This document shows positions 8,291 to 15,743 of a stretch of 64,000 nt of DNA, in pieces. The position numbers and the translations under genes were made by a program. Under the pieces are notes generated by a model. The model had not been told where the DNA came from and did no database searches. It saw only the letters and a program-made list of their open reading frames with translations. The DNA lies in assembly GCF_001747095.1 (NCBI RefSeq), contig NZ_MDGP01000001.1, positions 913,001-977,000 of the forward strand. Reading direction: 5' to 3'. The DNA is from Roseivirga sp. 4D4 (GTDB lineage: Bacteria > Bacteroidota > Bacteroidia > Cytophagales > Cyclobacteriaceae). Position 1 is the first letter of the stretch; each line of letters starts with the position of its first letter.

Positions 8291-8318
8291 AACCCTGAGG
8301 AAAGTTCTTCTCAGGGTT
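8291..8318. terminator. Bidirectional terminator-like hairpin
   Basis: AACCCTGAG pairs perfectly with CTCAGGGTT around a 10-nt loop, between two convergent genes. It overlaps the stop codon of the minus-strand gene. No long T run is present, so termination strength is uncertain. Confidence 0.6.
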
Positions 8319-8727
8319 ATAGCCTTCTATCAGATTCATTGATGGCTAAGTCGTTGATACTTGCGTATCGCTTGGCCATTAAACCATTCTCGTCAAACTC
8401 CCAGTTTTCATTACCATAGGCTCTGAACCATTGGCCCTCGGCATTGTGGTATTCATATTCGAAACGAACGGCTATTCGGTTATCCGTGTGCGCCCAATAA
8501 GACTTCTTTAGCTTGTAATCGAGTTCTTTGTTCCACTTGTCGGCAAGGAACTCTTGCACTTCTTTTCTACCGTTGACAAACTGATCTCTATTTCGCCATT
8601 CCGTGTCTTCGGTATAGGCCATTGATACTTTTATCGGGTCTTTCGAGTTCCAGCCATCTTCTGCAGCTTGAATTTTTTGTTTGGCAGTTTCTTGGGTGAA
8701 AGGAGGTAGAGGGAATTTCTGTTCCAT
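8317..8727 (-). CDS. DUF1348 / NTF2-like protein
   Basis: A 136-residue SnoaL/NTF2-like fold protein of the DUF1348 group. Signature stretches are [38 protein letters not shown] and [21 protein letters not shown]. These small alpha+beta proteins form a hydrophobic pocket; no catalytic role is established for this group. The frame runs up to 8811, but the ATG at 8727 ([10 protein letters not shown]) is the normal family start, and the longer version would run into the citrate synthase terminator. Confidence 0.85.
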   Translation of the reverse strand: MEQKFPLPPFTQETAKQKIQAAEDGWNSKDPIKVSMAYTEDTEWRNRDQFVNGRKEVQEFLADKWNKELDYKLKKSYWAHTDNRIAVRFEYEYHNAEGQWFRAYGNENWEFDENGLMAKRYASINDLAINESDRRL

Positions 8728-8781
8728 TTTTCTATCGTTTGTAGTGCAACAGTTTGCGGCTTCAAATAATTCGTTAGGGCA

Positions 8782-8809
8782 TAAAAAAAGGGTGCACCAG
8801 GCACCCTTC
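8782..8809 (-). terminator. Rho-independent terminator of citrate synthase
   Basis: On the minus strand, AAGGGTGC pairs with GCACCCTT around a short loop and is followed by seven T residues, 20 bp beyond the citrate synthase stop. Confidence 0.92.
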
Positions 8810-8829
8810 AATTGCGGTTAAGCAAATAT

Positions 8830-10116
8830 TTATCTGTCAGACATGCTGACATAAGGTCTTTCGTTCGCACCAGTATAAACTTGTCTTGGGCGTCCGATAG
8901 GTTCCTTGTTTTCTCTCATTTCTTTCCACTGAGCGATCCACCCTGGAAGTCTACCCATGGCAAACATCACGGTGAACATATCAGTAGGAATTCCTAGTGC
9001 TCTATAAATGATTCCTGAATAGAAATCGACATTAGGATAAAGCTTTCTATCTACGAAGTACGGATCGTTCAATGCTTCTTCCTCCAAACCTTTCGCAATA
9101 TCCAATACTGGATCTTTAACGCCTAGTTTAGACAATACATCGTCAGCAGCTTTCTTGATGATTTTCGCCCTAGGATCAAAGTTTTTATAAACCCTGTGTC
9201 CAAAGCCCATCAAACGGAAAGGATCATCCTTGTCTTTGGCCTTAGCCATCCACTTTTTAGTATCTCCACCGTCCTTCTTGATGTTTTCTAACATCTCAAT
9301 CACAGCTTGGTTGGCTCCACCGTGAAGTGGCCCCCAAAGTGCGTTGATTCCAGCAGAAATAGAGGCGTACATACTTGCATGAGATGAGCCTACAACTCTT
9401 ACTGTTGCTGTAGAGCAGTTTTGCTCATGATCAGCATGCAAAATTAACAACTTGTCAAGCGCATTAGCCACTACTGGGTCAACCTCGTACTGCTCTGCGG
9501 GGTTAGCAAACATCATCTTCAAGAAGTTTGAAGCATAGTTTTGCTTGTTGTCAGGGTAGTTAACAGGCTGTCCAATTTGGTTTTTGTAAGACCAAGCTGC
9601 AAAAGTTGGCATTTTAGCGATCAAGCGAATGATACTCATGTCAACCTCGTCTGCTGATCTATTGGGATCAAGTGACTCAGGATAGAATGCTGTCTGCGCA
9701 CAAACCAAAGAAGAAAGCACGCCCATTGGATGGGCAGTAGAAGGGAAGCCTTCTAATATCTTCTTGATATCTTCATGTACCAAAGTATGCTTGGTAATAC
9801 TTTCCACAAAATCATTGTACTCTTCATTCGAAGGCAAATGACCGTAGATCAATAAATAAGAGACTTCAAGGAAGTTTGACTTCTCAGCCAGGTCTTCAAT
9901 CGAATAGCCTCTATACCTCAATATACCTTTTTCACCGTCTAGGAAGGTGATAGCACTTGTAGTTGAACCGGTATTTTTAAAACCCGGATCGATGGTGATG
10001 ATACCGCTTTGGCCTCTTAGCTTAGAAATATCAATTGCCTGCTCTTGTTCTGAGCCTGTGACAACTGGAAGTTCGTATGCCTGTCCGCCAACTTTGATTT
10101 CTGCAGTGTTCGACAT
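8830..10116 (-). CDS. gltA: Citrate synthase
   Basis: A 428-residue type II (GltA-like) citrate synthase that condenses acetyl-CoA and oxaloacetate in the TCA cycle. The catalytic triad is visible as H265 (GPLHGGAN), H307 (MGFGHRVYKNFDPR) and D364 (VDFYSG). The extended N-terminal domain of about 45 residues is that of the hexameric, NADH-sensitive bacterial form. It has a clear terminator and a 100-bp gap to the upstream prohibitin-like gene, so it probably has its own promoter. Confidence 0.97.
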   Translation of the reverse strand: MSNTAEIKVGGQAYELPVVTGSEQEQAIDISKLRGQSGIITIDPGFKNTGSTTSAITFLDGEKGILRYRGYSIEDLAEKSNFLEVSYLLIYGHLPSNEEYNDFVESITKHTLVHEDIKKILEGFPSTAHPMGVLSSLVCAQTAFYPESLDPNRSADEVDMSIIRLIAKMPTFAAWSYKNQIGQPVNYPDNKQNYASNFLKMMFANPAEQYEVDPVVANALDKLLILHADHEQNCSTATVRVVGSSHASMYASISAGINALWGPLHGGANQAVIEMLENIKKDGGDTKKWMAKAKDKDDPFRLMGFGHRVYKNFDPRAKIIKKAADDVLSKLGVKDPVLDIAKGLEEEALNDPYFVDRKLYPNVDFYSGIIYRALGIPTDMFTVMFAMGRLPGWIAQWKEMRENKEPIGRPRQVYTGANERPYVSMSDR

Positions 10117-10216
10117 TATCTAAATAGTGTTTACGTAATTGTGCTCCTTTTCAGCGAGCGAATTTATACTATTAAACACGGAAATAAAACACTTGTTCCC
10201 GATGTGTCAATTCTTT

Positions 10217-11041
10217 TTAATTATTGCCCAAAATTAGAGGCAATCCGTCTTTACCCTGACCGATCACTACGACCTTTGAATTTGTGGATTCCGCCAGTTT
10301 CAAAGTAGCCTCAATACCTCTCATTTTAAGTAGTGCAGGAGTTAAACTGTTGTTAATGATTTTGTTGGCATTAGACTCTCCTTCTGCGGCAATACGCTTT
10401 CTTTCCGCCTCACTCTTTTCTCTATCTAAGCGAAATCTATAAGCTAGCGCTTCTTGCTCTTGTTGAAGCTTGTTCTCAATAGCCGTCTTGATTTTCTCAG
10501 GTAAGTTGATTGACCTGATTAAAAGTGCCTTCATCTGGATGTTGTTGTTTTCGTTACCTAGTACTTCTCCTGTCTCGGAGATGATGGCTTGTTCTACTTC
10601 AGAGCGTTTTGTGGAATAGATTTCCTCAGCGGTAAATCGTCCCATTACCTGTCTCACTGTAGATCTTACTTCGGGGATGACTAATCTGTTTACATAATCT
10701 CTCGTAAATGTTTCGTGAATTTCACCGATCTTGTCATACATAGGGTGGAAACGAACTGAAATATCAACTTGGATCGAAAGACCGTTTTTCTCTAGCACGT
10801 CCATTGTTTCTTCAGCTTGATTTTCTGATACATCATAGACATAAAGATCATTCCAAGGTGCTTTCAAGTGGAAACCAGGTTGCTTGATGTCCTCTTTGTC
10901 TAGTCCACCGGAAAACTTCTTAAAGATTACTGCACGTTCGTTAGATTGAATCGTATAAAAGATACTCGATGACAAGCCGATCACAACGATCAGCGCAATT
11001 ACCGTAATCACTACGATGGGTAATAATTTTCTATTGTCCAT
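10217..11041 (-). CDS. Prohibitin-like SPFH domain protein
   Basis: A 274-residue membrane-anchored SPFH protein. One N-terminal membrane segment (residues 8-30) is followed by the SPFH domain (about 32-200, with ERAVIFKKFSGG and RSTVRQVMGRFTAEEIYS) and an Ala/Glu-rich coiled coil (200-245). Prohibitins and the related HflK/HflC form large membrane rings, and in bacteria often modulate FtsH. Its order of domains and the VRQVMGRFTAEEIY motif favour prohibitin over HflC. No FtsH gene lies nearby. Confidence 0.88.
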   Translation of the reverse strand: MDNRKLLPIVVITVIALIVVIGLSSSIFYTIQSNERAVIFKKFSGGLDKEDIKQPGFHLKAPWNDLYVYDVSENQAEETMDVLEKNGLSIQVDISVRFHPMYDKIGEIHETFTRDYVNRLVIPEVRSTVRQVMGRFTAEEIYSTKRSEVEQAIISETGEVLGNENNNIQMKALLIRSINLPEKIKTAIENKLQQEQEALAYRFRLDREKSEAERKRIAAEGESNANKIINNSLTPALLKMRGIEATLKLAESTNSKVVVIGQGKDGLPLILGNN

Positions 11042-11059
11042 ATTAATAGGGTTTTAGTT

Positions 11060-11158
11060 TCAAATTTGACTCCTAAAAGGAGTGGGGTTAATGAGGGTAT
11101 AAATAGTTAGCCTAAAAGGGCCCCCTCCGTCTTTTAGACACCTCCCCAAGGGGAGGAC
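11060..11158. repeat. GC-rich palindromes between prohibitin and oxidoreductase genes
   Basis: This gap holds CCTCCCCAAGGGGAGG, a perfect 7-bp stem with a 2-nt loop (11141-11156), preceded by a CCCCCTCCGTC tract, and TCCTAAAAGGA near 11070. The C/G-rich palindrome is reminiscent of dispersed intergenic repeats in Bacteroidota. It may also terminate the upstream oxidoreductase gene, although no T run follows. Confidence 0.6.
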
Positions 11159-11159
11159 A

Positions 11160-12146
11160 TTAACCGATTTTCATCAGTTTTTTTTGAATTTCGTCTAGTA
11201 TCTCGTGCGCTACTTTCAATGCTTTATAGCCATCTTCAATGGTAACAATTGGTTCAGTGTCTTTGACAATTGCTTCATGGAAGGTGAAAAGTTCTTCGCG
11301 GATGGCATTGGTTGGATGCACCTTCGGGTTTTCGAAAATGATCTCTTTTTTGCCCTTTCCTTCTCCCAAATCCAATACCATTGAGAATGGTCCTTCATCA
11401 CCTGTGGCTTCCTGCATGCGCACGATTTCAGATTTCTTTTCCAGGAAGTCTACGGCTACGTAAGCATCCTTTTGGAAGAAACGTGATTTGCGCATGTTTT
11501 TCACTGCTATACGGCTTGTGGTCAGGTTGGCAACACAGCCATTGGCAAACTCGAGTCTGGCATTAGCTATGTCTGGCGTATCAGCAACCACGTTAACCCC
11601 ACTCGCAGAAATCTTTTCGACTTCAGAACCAACAGCCTTGAGAATCACATCGATATCGTGAATCATTAAGTCTAGTACCACGGGTACATCTAAGCCGCGA
11701 GGGTTGAATTGTGCAAGTCGATGTGTTTCAATAAACATCGGCTGCTTGAGGTAATCTTGAGCAGCTACAAAGGCAGGGTTGAACCTTTCGACATGACCTA
11801 CCTGCATCTTTAAACCTTGCTCCGTAGATAAACGAATTAATTCTTCGGCTTCCTCAATCGTATTGGTGACAGGTTTCTCAACAAAAACATGCTTACCAGC
11901 TTTTAAGGCCTGACTGGCACAATCAAAGTGGGATAGTGTCGGGGTAACAATATCCACTAAATCGACCACCTCTAATAGCGCGTCAATAGTGTCGAAACTC
12001 TTGATGCCAAACTCTTCAGAAACAGCACTGGCATTTTCAGCAATCGGATCGTAAAACCCAACCAGTTCATATTCTGGAATATCTTTGATGCACTTGATAT
12101 GAATTTTGCCAAGATGGCCTGCTCCGAGAACGCCTATTTTAAGCAT
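11160..12146 (-). CDS. Gfo/Idh/MocA family NAD(P)-dependent oxidoreductase
   Basis: A 328-residue cytoplasmic dehydrogenase of the Gfo/Idh/MocA superfamily. The Rossmann motif GVLGAGHLGKIH is at residues 5-16, and the family sequence HVFVEKPVTNTIEEAEEL, whose EKP carries the catalytic-region lysine, lies near 90. MIHDIDVIL supplies the second-domain histidine. The substrate is likely a sugar or nucleotide sugar. It is divergent from lpxB (117 bp between starts), which hints at a lipid A or sugar-nucleotide role, but no other enzyme of such a pathway lies here. Confidence 0.85.
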   Translation of the reverse strand: MLKIGVLGAGHLGKIHIKCIKDIPEYELVGFYDPIAENASAVSEEFGIKSFDTIDALLEVVDLVDIVTPTLSHFDCASQALKAGKHVFVEKPVTNTIEEAEELIRLSTEQGLKMQVGHVERFNPAFVAAQDYLKQPMFIETHRLAQFNPRGLDVPVVLDLMIHDIDVILKAVGSEVEKISASGVNVVADTPDIANARLEFANGCVANLTTSRIAVKNMRKSRFFQKDAYVAVDFLEKKSEIVRMQEATGDEGPFSMVLDLGEGKGKKEIIFENPKVHPTNAIREELFTFHEAIVKDTEPIVTIEDGYKALKVAHEILDEIQKKLMKIG

Positions 12147-12263
12147 AAATGATGAGGTTTTGCTGAGGGCAAAAGTAACGATTAATCGTTCTATGTTCTA
12201 AGTTTGAACCTTCAAGTTTGATTATTAACGAGGAACTAAGAACTTCGAATCAGAAACCGATAA

Positions 12264-13391
12264 ATGAAGTATTATATCATAGCAGGTGAGGCCTCTGGCG
12301 ATATGCATGCCGCCAACATGATGAAGCAGTTAAAACTGCGAGATTCTGAAGCCTATTTTAGGGTTTGGGGTGGTGATAGAATGGCGGAGGAGGCACAGGA
12401 ACTTGCAAAACACATTCGTGAGACTTCATTTATGGGAGTGTTTGCCGTTGTCAGGCATTTGAAGACCATCAAGCAAAACTTCAGGTTCTGTGAAGAGGAT
12501 ATTATGGCTTTTCAGCCTGATGTGCTCATTTTGATAGACAATTCAGGTTTCAACTTGCGGATCGCCAAGTTTGTCAAGAATTCGAAACTGTCGACTCGCA
12601 TCTTCTATTATATACTTCCTCAGGCTTGGGCCTGGAAAAGGAAAAGGGTTCATACCATTCAGGGATGGACCGATAGACGCTTTGCCATACTTCCTTTTGA
12701 ACCGGATTTTTATGAATCCTACGGATACAAAGTGGATTATGTAGGGCACCCGATTCTCGATTCCATGGAGAAGCGAAAGCCCGAGCTAGTCGAACGGGAT
12801 CAGTTTCTATTAGACAATGGTCTAGATGATAAGCCGATCATTGCGCTACTTCCTGGAAGCAGAAAGCGGGAGATCAAAACCAAGCTGCCTAAGATGCTCA
12901 AGGTGGTCAAAAACTTTCCTGACTACCAGTTTGTGATTGCGGGTTCTGAAACCATTGATACATCCCTATATGATCAGTATACCAAAAGTAGCGTCAAGGT
13001 ACTTTTCGGAAAGACTTATGATATTCTAAATAATTCTGAGGCTGCATTGGTTACTTCGGGCACCGCGACTTTGGAAACTGCTTTATTCAAAGTACCGCAG
13101 GTGGTTTGTTATAAACCTGGCTTTGTGACCTATTATTTGCTCAAAGGGATCATCAGTATCAATCATATCTGCATGGTCAATCTGATACTGGATAGAAGAG
13201 CAGTTCCCGAATTGATTGAGGCAGACCTGAATGAGAAGCGAATGACGAAGACTCTTCAAGAGATACTCAAGCCAGAGACCAGAGAAAGAATTCTTGCTGA
13301 CTACGCTGAATTAGAAACAAAACTAGGAGGTACAGGTGCTTCCGAACGAGTGGCTCAAATGATGATCGATGATTTGAAGAAGAATAATTAA
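12264..13391 (+). CDS. lpxB: Lipid-A-disaccharide synthase
   Basis: A 375-residue GT19 glycosyltransferase that joins UDP-diacylglucosamine and lipid X in lipid A synthesis at the inner membrane. The N-terminal GEASGDMHAANMM (residues 8-20), YILPQAWAWKRKR, VGHPILDSM, LLPGSRKREIK and the acceptor region TSGTATLETALFKVPQVVCYK are all diagnostic. Length is normal. The start ATG at 12264 matches the family. The next gene, a transposase, begins only 5 bp after its stop. Confidence 0.97.
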   Translation: MKYYIIAGEASGDMHAANMMKQLKLRDSEAYFRVWGGDRMAEEAQELAKHIRETSFMGVFAVVRHLKTIKQNFRFCEEDIMAFQPDVLILIDNSGFNLRIAKFVKNSKLSTRIFYYILPQAWAWKRKRVHTIQGWTDRRFAILPFEPDFYESYGYKVDYVGHPILDSMEKRKPELVERDQFLLDNGLDDKPIIALLPGSRKREIKTKLPKMLKVVKNFPDYQFVIAGSETIDTSLYDQYTKSSVKVLFGKTYDILNNSEAALVTSGTATLETALFKVPQVVCYKPGFVTYYLLKGIISINHICMVNLILDRRAVPELIEADLNEKRMTKTLQEILKPETRERILADYAELETKLGGTGASERVAQMMIDDLKKNN

Positions 13392-13396
13392 TCATA

Positions 13397-13849
13397 ATGC
13401 CAGGTACCTTCTCACAAATTTATATTCAAGTTGTATTTGCAGTCAAGGGTAGGAGAAGATTGATTTCTCCTGAATGGGAAAGTGAATTGTTTAAATACAT
13501 CACCGGCATAGTGACAAATAAGGGGCATAAGCTTTTAGCCATTAATGGTGTCGAAGATCATGTCCATATGCTAGTAGGTTTGTCTCCGTCCTGTCGCTTG
13601 TCTGATTTGGTAAGAGAAATTAAAAAGTCTTCCAATGCCTTTATCAATGAGAATCGACTCTCTAAGATGAAATTCGAGTGGCAAGAGGGTTATGGTGCTT
13701 TTTCATATAGCCAATCGGCCATCTCAAATGTGATAGCCTACATACAGAACCAGAAAGAACATCATGCGAAACTTTCCTTTAAAGAAGAGTACAAAAACTT
13801 CATGACCAAATTTGAAATCGATCATGAGGACAAGTACTTATTCGATTGA
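13397..13849 (+). CDS. IS200/IS605-type Y1 transposase (TnpA/RAYT-like)
   Basis: A 150-residue HUH single-strand transposase. The HUH histidines are in EDHVHMLVG (about residues 51-59) and the nucleophilic tyrosine is in the VIAYIQNQKEHH helix (about 113-124), a pattern of the TnpA/REP-associated group. All key residues are present, so the protein may be active. It has no accompanying tnpB. The gene lies 5 bp behind lpxB and could be read from its promoter, and the next 300 bp are filled with small palindromes, which is the usual setting of REP-associated transposases. Confidence 0.9.
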   Translation: MPGTFSQIYIQVVFAVKGRRRLISPEWESELFKYITGIVTNKGHKLLAINGVEDHVHMLVGLSPSCRLSDLVREIKKSSNAFINENRLSKMKFEWQEGYGAFSYSQSAISNVIAYIQNQKEHHAKLSFKEEYKNFMTKFEIDHEDKYLFD

Positions 13850-14337
13850 CGAGTTGTAGAAGCTTGTTACCCAGAAGGGGTACAATGTTTATAATATCTT
13901 CGGTAAGAAGGTACGACCCCTTAGGGGGCGAATAAAATATAGATTTACCAATTATCGATATCTAATCCCTTCGGGATTTAAAAAAACTTTGGCAAGAAAG
14001 TAGGAGCCCTTCGGAGCTTTCGGAAATTAATATGTTCTCGAAGTACCCTGAAGGGGTGCGATATATATAATCCCTGCTGATATTAGCATTACGACCCCAT
14101 CAGGGTCGAACTTTATCGGTCGTCCCTGATTATCAATGTGTAATCCCTTCGGGATTTCTGACCATGCTCATTTAAAAGCACTTCTTGAACCCATCTATTT
14201 CTAGCATTGATAAGAAGATCGTGGATCTGGTCATTTATTATTACAGAATCTGCTCTCTATTGCCATCGTTTTTGTAGGTTAGATTAAGACACCAAAGACA
14301 AAGGAAACTAATCTGGAAAATTGATAGTTTCACAATC
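13850..14337. other. Intergenic palindrome array downstream of the transposase
   Basis: A 488-bp region without a credible gene. Bases 13868-14156 hold at least six short hairpins (annotated as a repeat array). The rest, 14160-14337, is plain AT-rich DNA that should carry the promoter of the histidine kinase operon. Confidence 0.8.
13868..14156. repeat. REP-like palindrome array
   Basis: Hairpins seen: TACCC/GGGTA (13868-13882), CCCC-TTA-GGGG (13917-13927), AATCCC-TTC-GGGATT (13964-13978), TACCC/GGGGTG (14044-14058), CGACCC/GGGTCG (14092-14108), and a second perfect AATCCC-TTC-GGGATT (14142-14156). A weaker one lies near 14004. They share a CCC-loop-GGG core and sit directly behind a Y1 transposase gene, the usual arrangement of REP sequences with their transposase. 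Confidence 0.8.
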
Positions 14338-15738
14338 ATGGATAAGCAAACCATAGTCGATAAGATTTCCCAATTCCCATCTTTGACAGAAGTACCACGT
14401 ACCGAAATCGAGTGGGTGGTTGAAAGAGGGGAGTTACAAGAATTTAAAACAGGCGAGACCTTCTTCAATCGAGGCGACAGCATTGATCGATTGTTTATCA
14501 TGCTGGAAGGTGCCACCAACTTCATGATGGAGCGTAACGGCCAGTATATGGAAGTGGGTCGCATTAATGCTGGCGACATCTCAGGGGCATTGCCCTATAG
14601 CAGAGCACAGTCCTCTTCGGCCAACGGAGCTGCAGTCTTGGATTCCAAGGTATTTACCTTAAACAAGTCTTACTTCCACGATATGATTTGTGAGTGCCAA
14701 AGCTTCACGGAGGTTTTGGTACACATGATGACGGACAGAGTGAGGAGCAGTACCAAATCTCAACAACAAAGCGAAAAATTGATGGCCCTTGGTAAGCTTT
14801 CCGCAGGCCTGGCCCATGAGTTGAATAACCCAGCGGCAGCCATCGTCAGAAGTTCCGAATCACTGCAAGAGCATTTGCAGCATGTTCCCGATAAGTTCAA
14901 AAAGGTGATCTCTATGAAGGTGACCAACGAACAGGTGGATCAGGTGAATGAATTACTCTTTGGAAAAATAAAGGGTGGTATCAACAAAGATGAATCGCTG
15001 ATGGAGCGCACCAATCGAGAAGATGAACTCACCGATTGGCTAGATGATAATGGCTTTGGCGATTGCTATATGCTAAGCGAGACTTTGGCCGAATATGGTT
15101 TTTGTGATACCGAACTTGATACTATGATGGATATGCTGGGTGCGGAAACCTTTCCTTCTGTACTCACGTGGGTCGAAAATGTCCTGACTACCGAAAAGAT
15201 GGTTGGAGAGATCAAAGAAGCTTCAAACCGAATTTCTAAGCTGGTCAACTCAGTAAAGAGCTATTCTCATATGGATCGTTCCACGGAATTTGAACCGACC
15301 AATGTACACGAAGGCCTTCACAGCACGATAACAATCCTCAACCATAAGTTGAAAAAGAGTAAGGTCAACCTAGTAGAGAACCTAGATCCCGATTTACCGA
15401 AGATTAAGGCGGTCTCGGGAGAGCTTAATCAGGTTTGGACCAATGTCATTGACAATGCACTGGATGCTATGGAAGAGGGTGGTACACTCGAATTATCGAC
15501 TACAAAAAATGCCGTTAACGTGATGGTTCATATTACCGATTCGGGCCCCGGGATTCCAGAAGATATTCAAAGTCGAATATTCGAACCCTTTTTTACCACC
15601 AAGGACGTTGGTAAAGGAACAGGTTTGGGCCTCGAGGTGGTTAAAAACATTGTTGACAGGCATCACGGCCATATAAAACTCGATTCCAAACCAGGAAAAA
15701 CTACTTTTGAATTTTGTTTCCCCATTAATGCGCAATAA
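14338..15738 (+). CDS. Histidine kinase with N-terminal cyclic-nucleotide-binding-like domain
   Basis: A 466-residue soluble kinase without membrane segments. Residues about 10-130 form a Crp/cNMP-type beta-roll (GETFFNRGDSIDRLFIMLEG). The dimerisation helix has H160 in GLAHELNNPAAAI. The ATPase domain shows the N-box VWTNVIDNALDAM, DSGPGIP and GKGTGLGLEVV. Between the H-box and ATPase lies an unusually long insert of about 120 residues (175-290). The phosphate-binding cassette of the cNMP domain is not canonical (GDISGALPYSRAQ lacks the usual Glu), so the ligand may not be cAMP. It lies 5 bp upstream of, and surely pairs with, the response regulator fusion. Confidence 0.9.
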   Translation: MDKQTIVDKISQFPSLTEVPRTEIEWVVERGELQEFKTGETFFNRGDSIDRLFIMLEGATNFMMERNGQYMEVGRINAGDISGALPYSRAQSSSANGAAVLDSKVFTLNKSYFHDMICECQSFTEVLVHMMTDRVRSSTKSQQQSEKLMALGKLSAGLAHELNNPAAAIVRSSESLQEHLQHVPDKFKKVISMKVTNEQVDQVNELLFGKIKGGINKDESLMERTNREDELTDWLDDNGFGDCYMLSETLAEYGFCDTELDTMMDMLGAETFPSVLTWVENVLTTEKMVGEIKEASNRISKLVNSVKSYSHMDRSTEFEPTNVHEGLHSTITILNHKLKKSKVNLVENLDPDLPKIKAVSGELNQVWTNVIDNALDAMEEGGTLELSTTKNAVNVMVHITDSGPGIPEDIQSRIFEPFFTTKDVGKGTGLGLEVVKNIVDRHHGHIKLDSKPGKTTFEFCFPINAQ

Positions 15739-15743
15739 TACAC

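Noticed and set aside
14241..14579. 112-residue minus-strand frame before and inside the histidine kinase
   Set aside because: Antisense shadow of the kinase start, without a sensible start region or domain.
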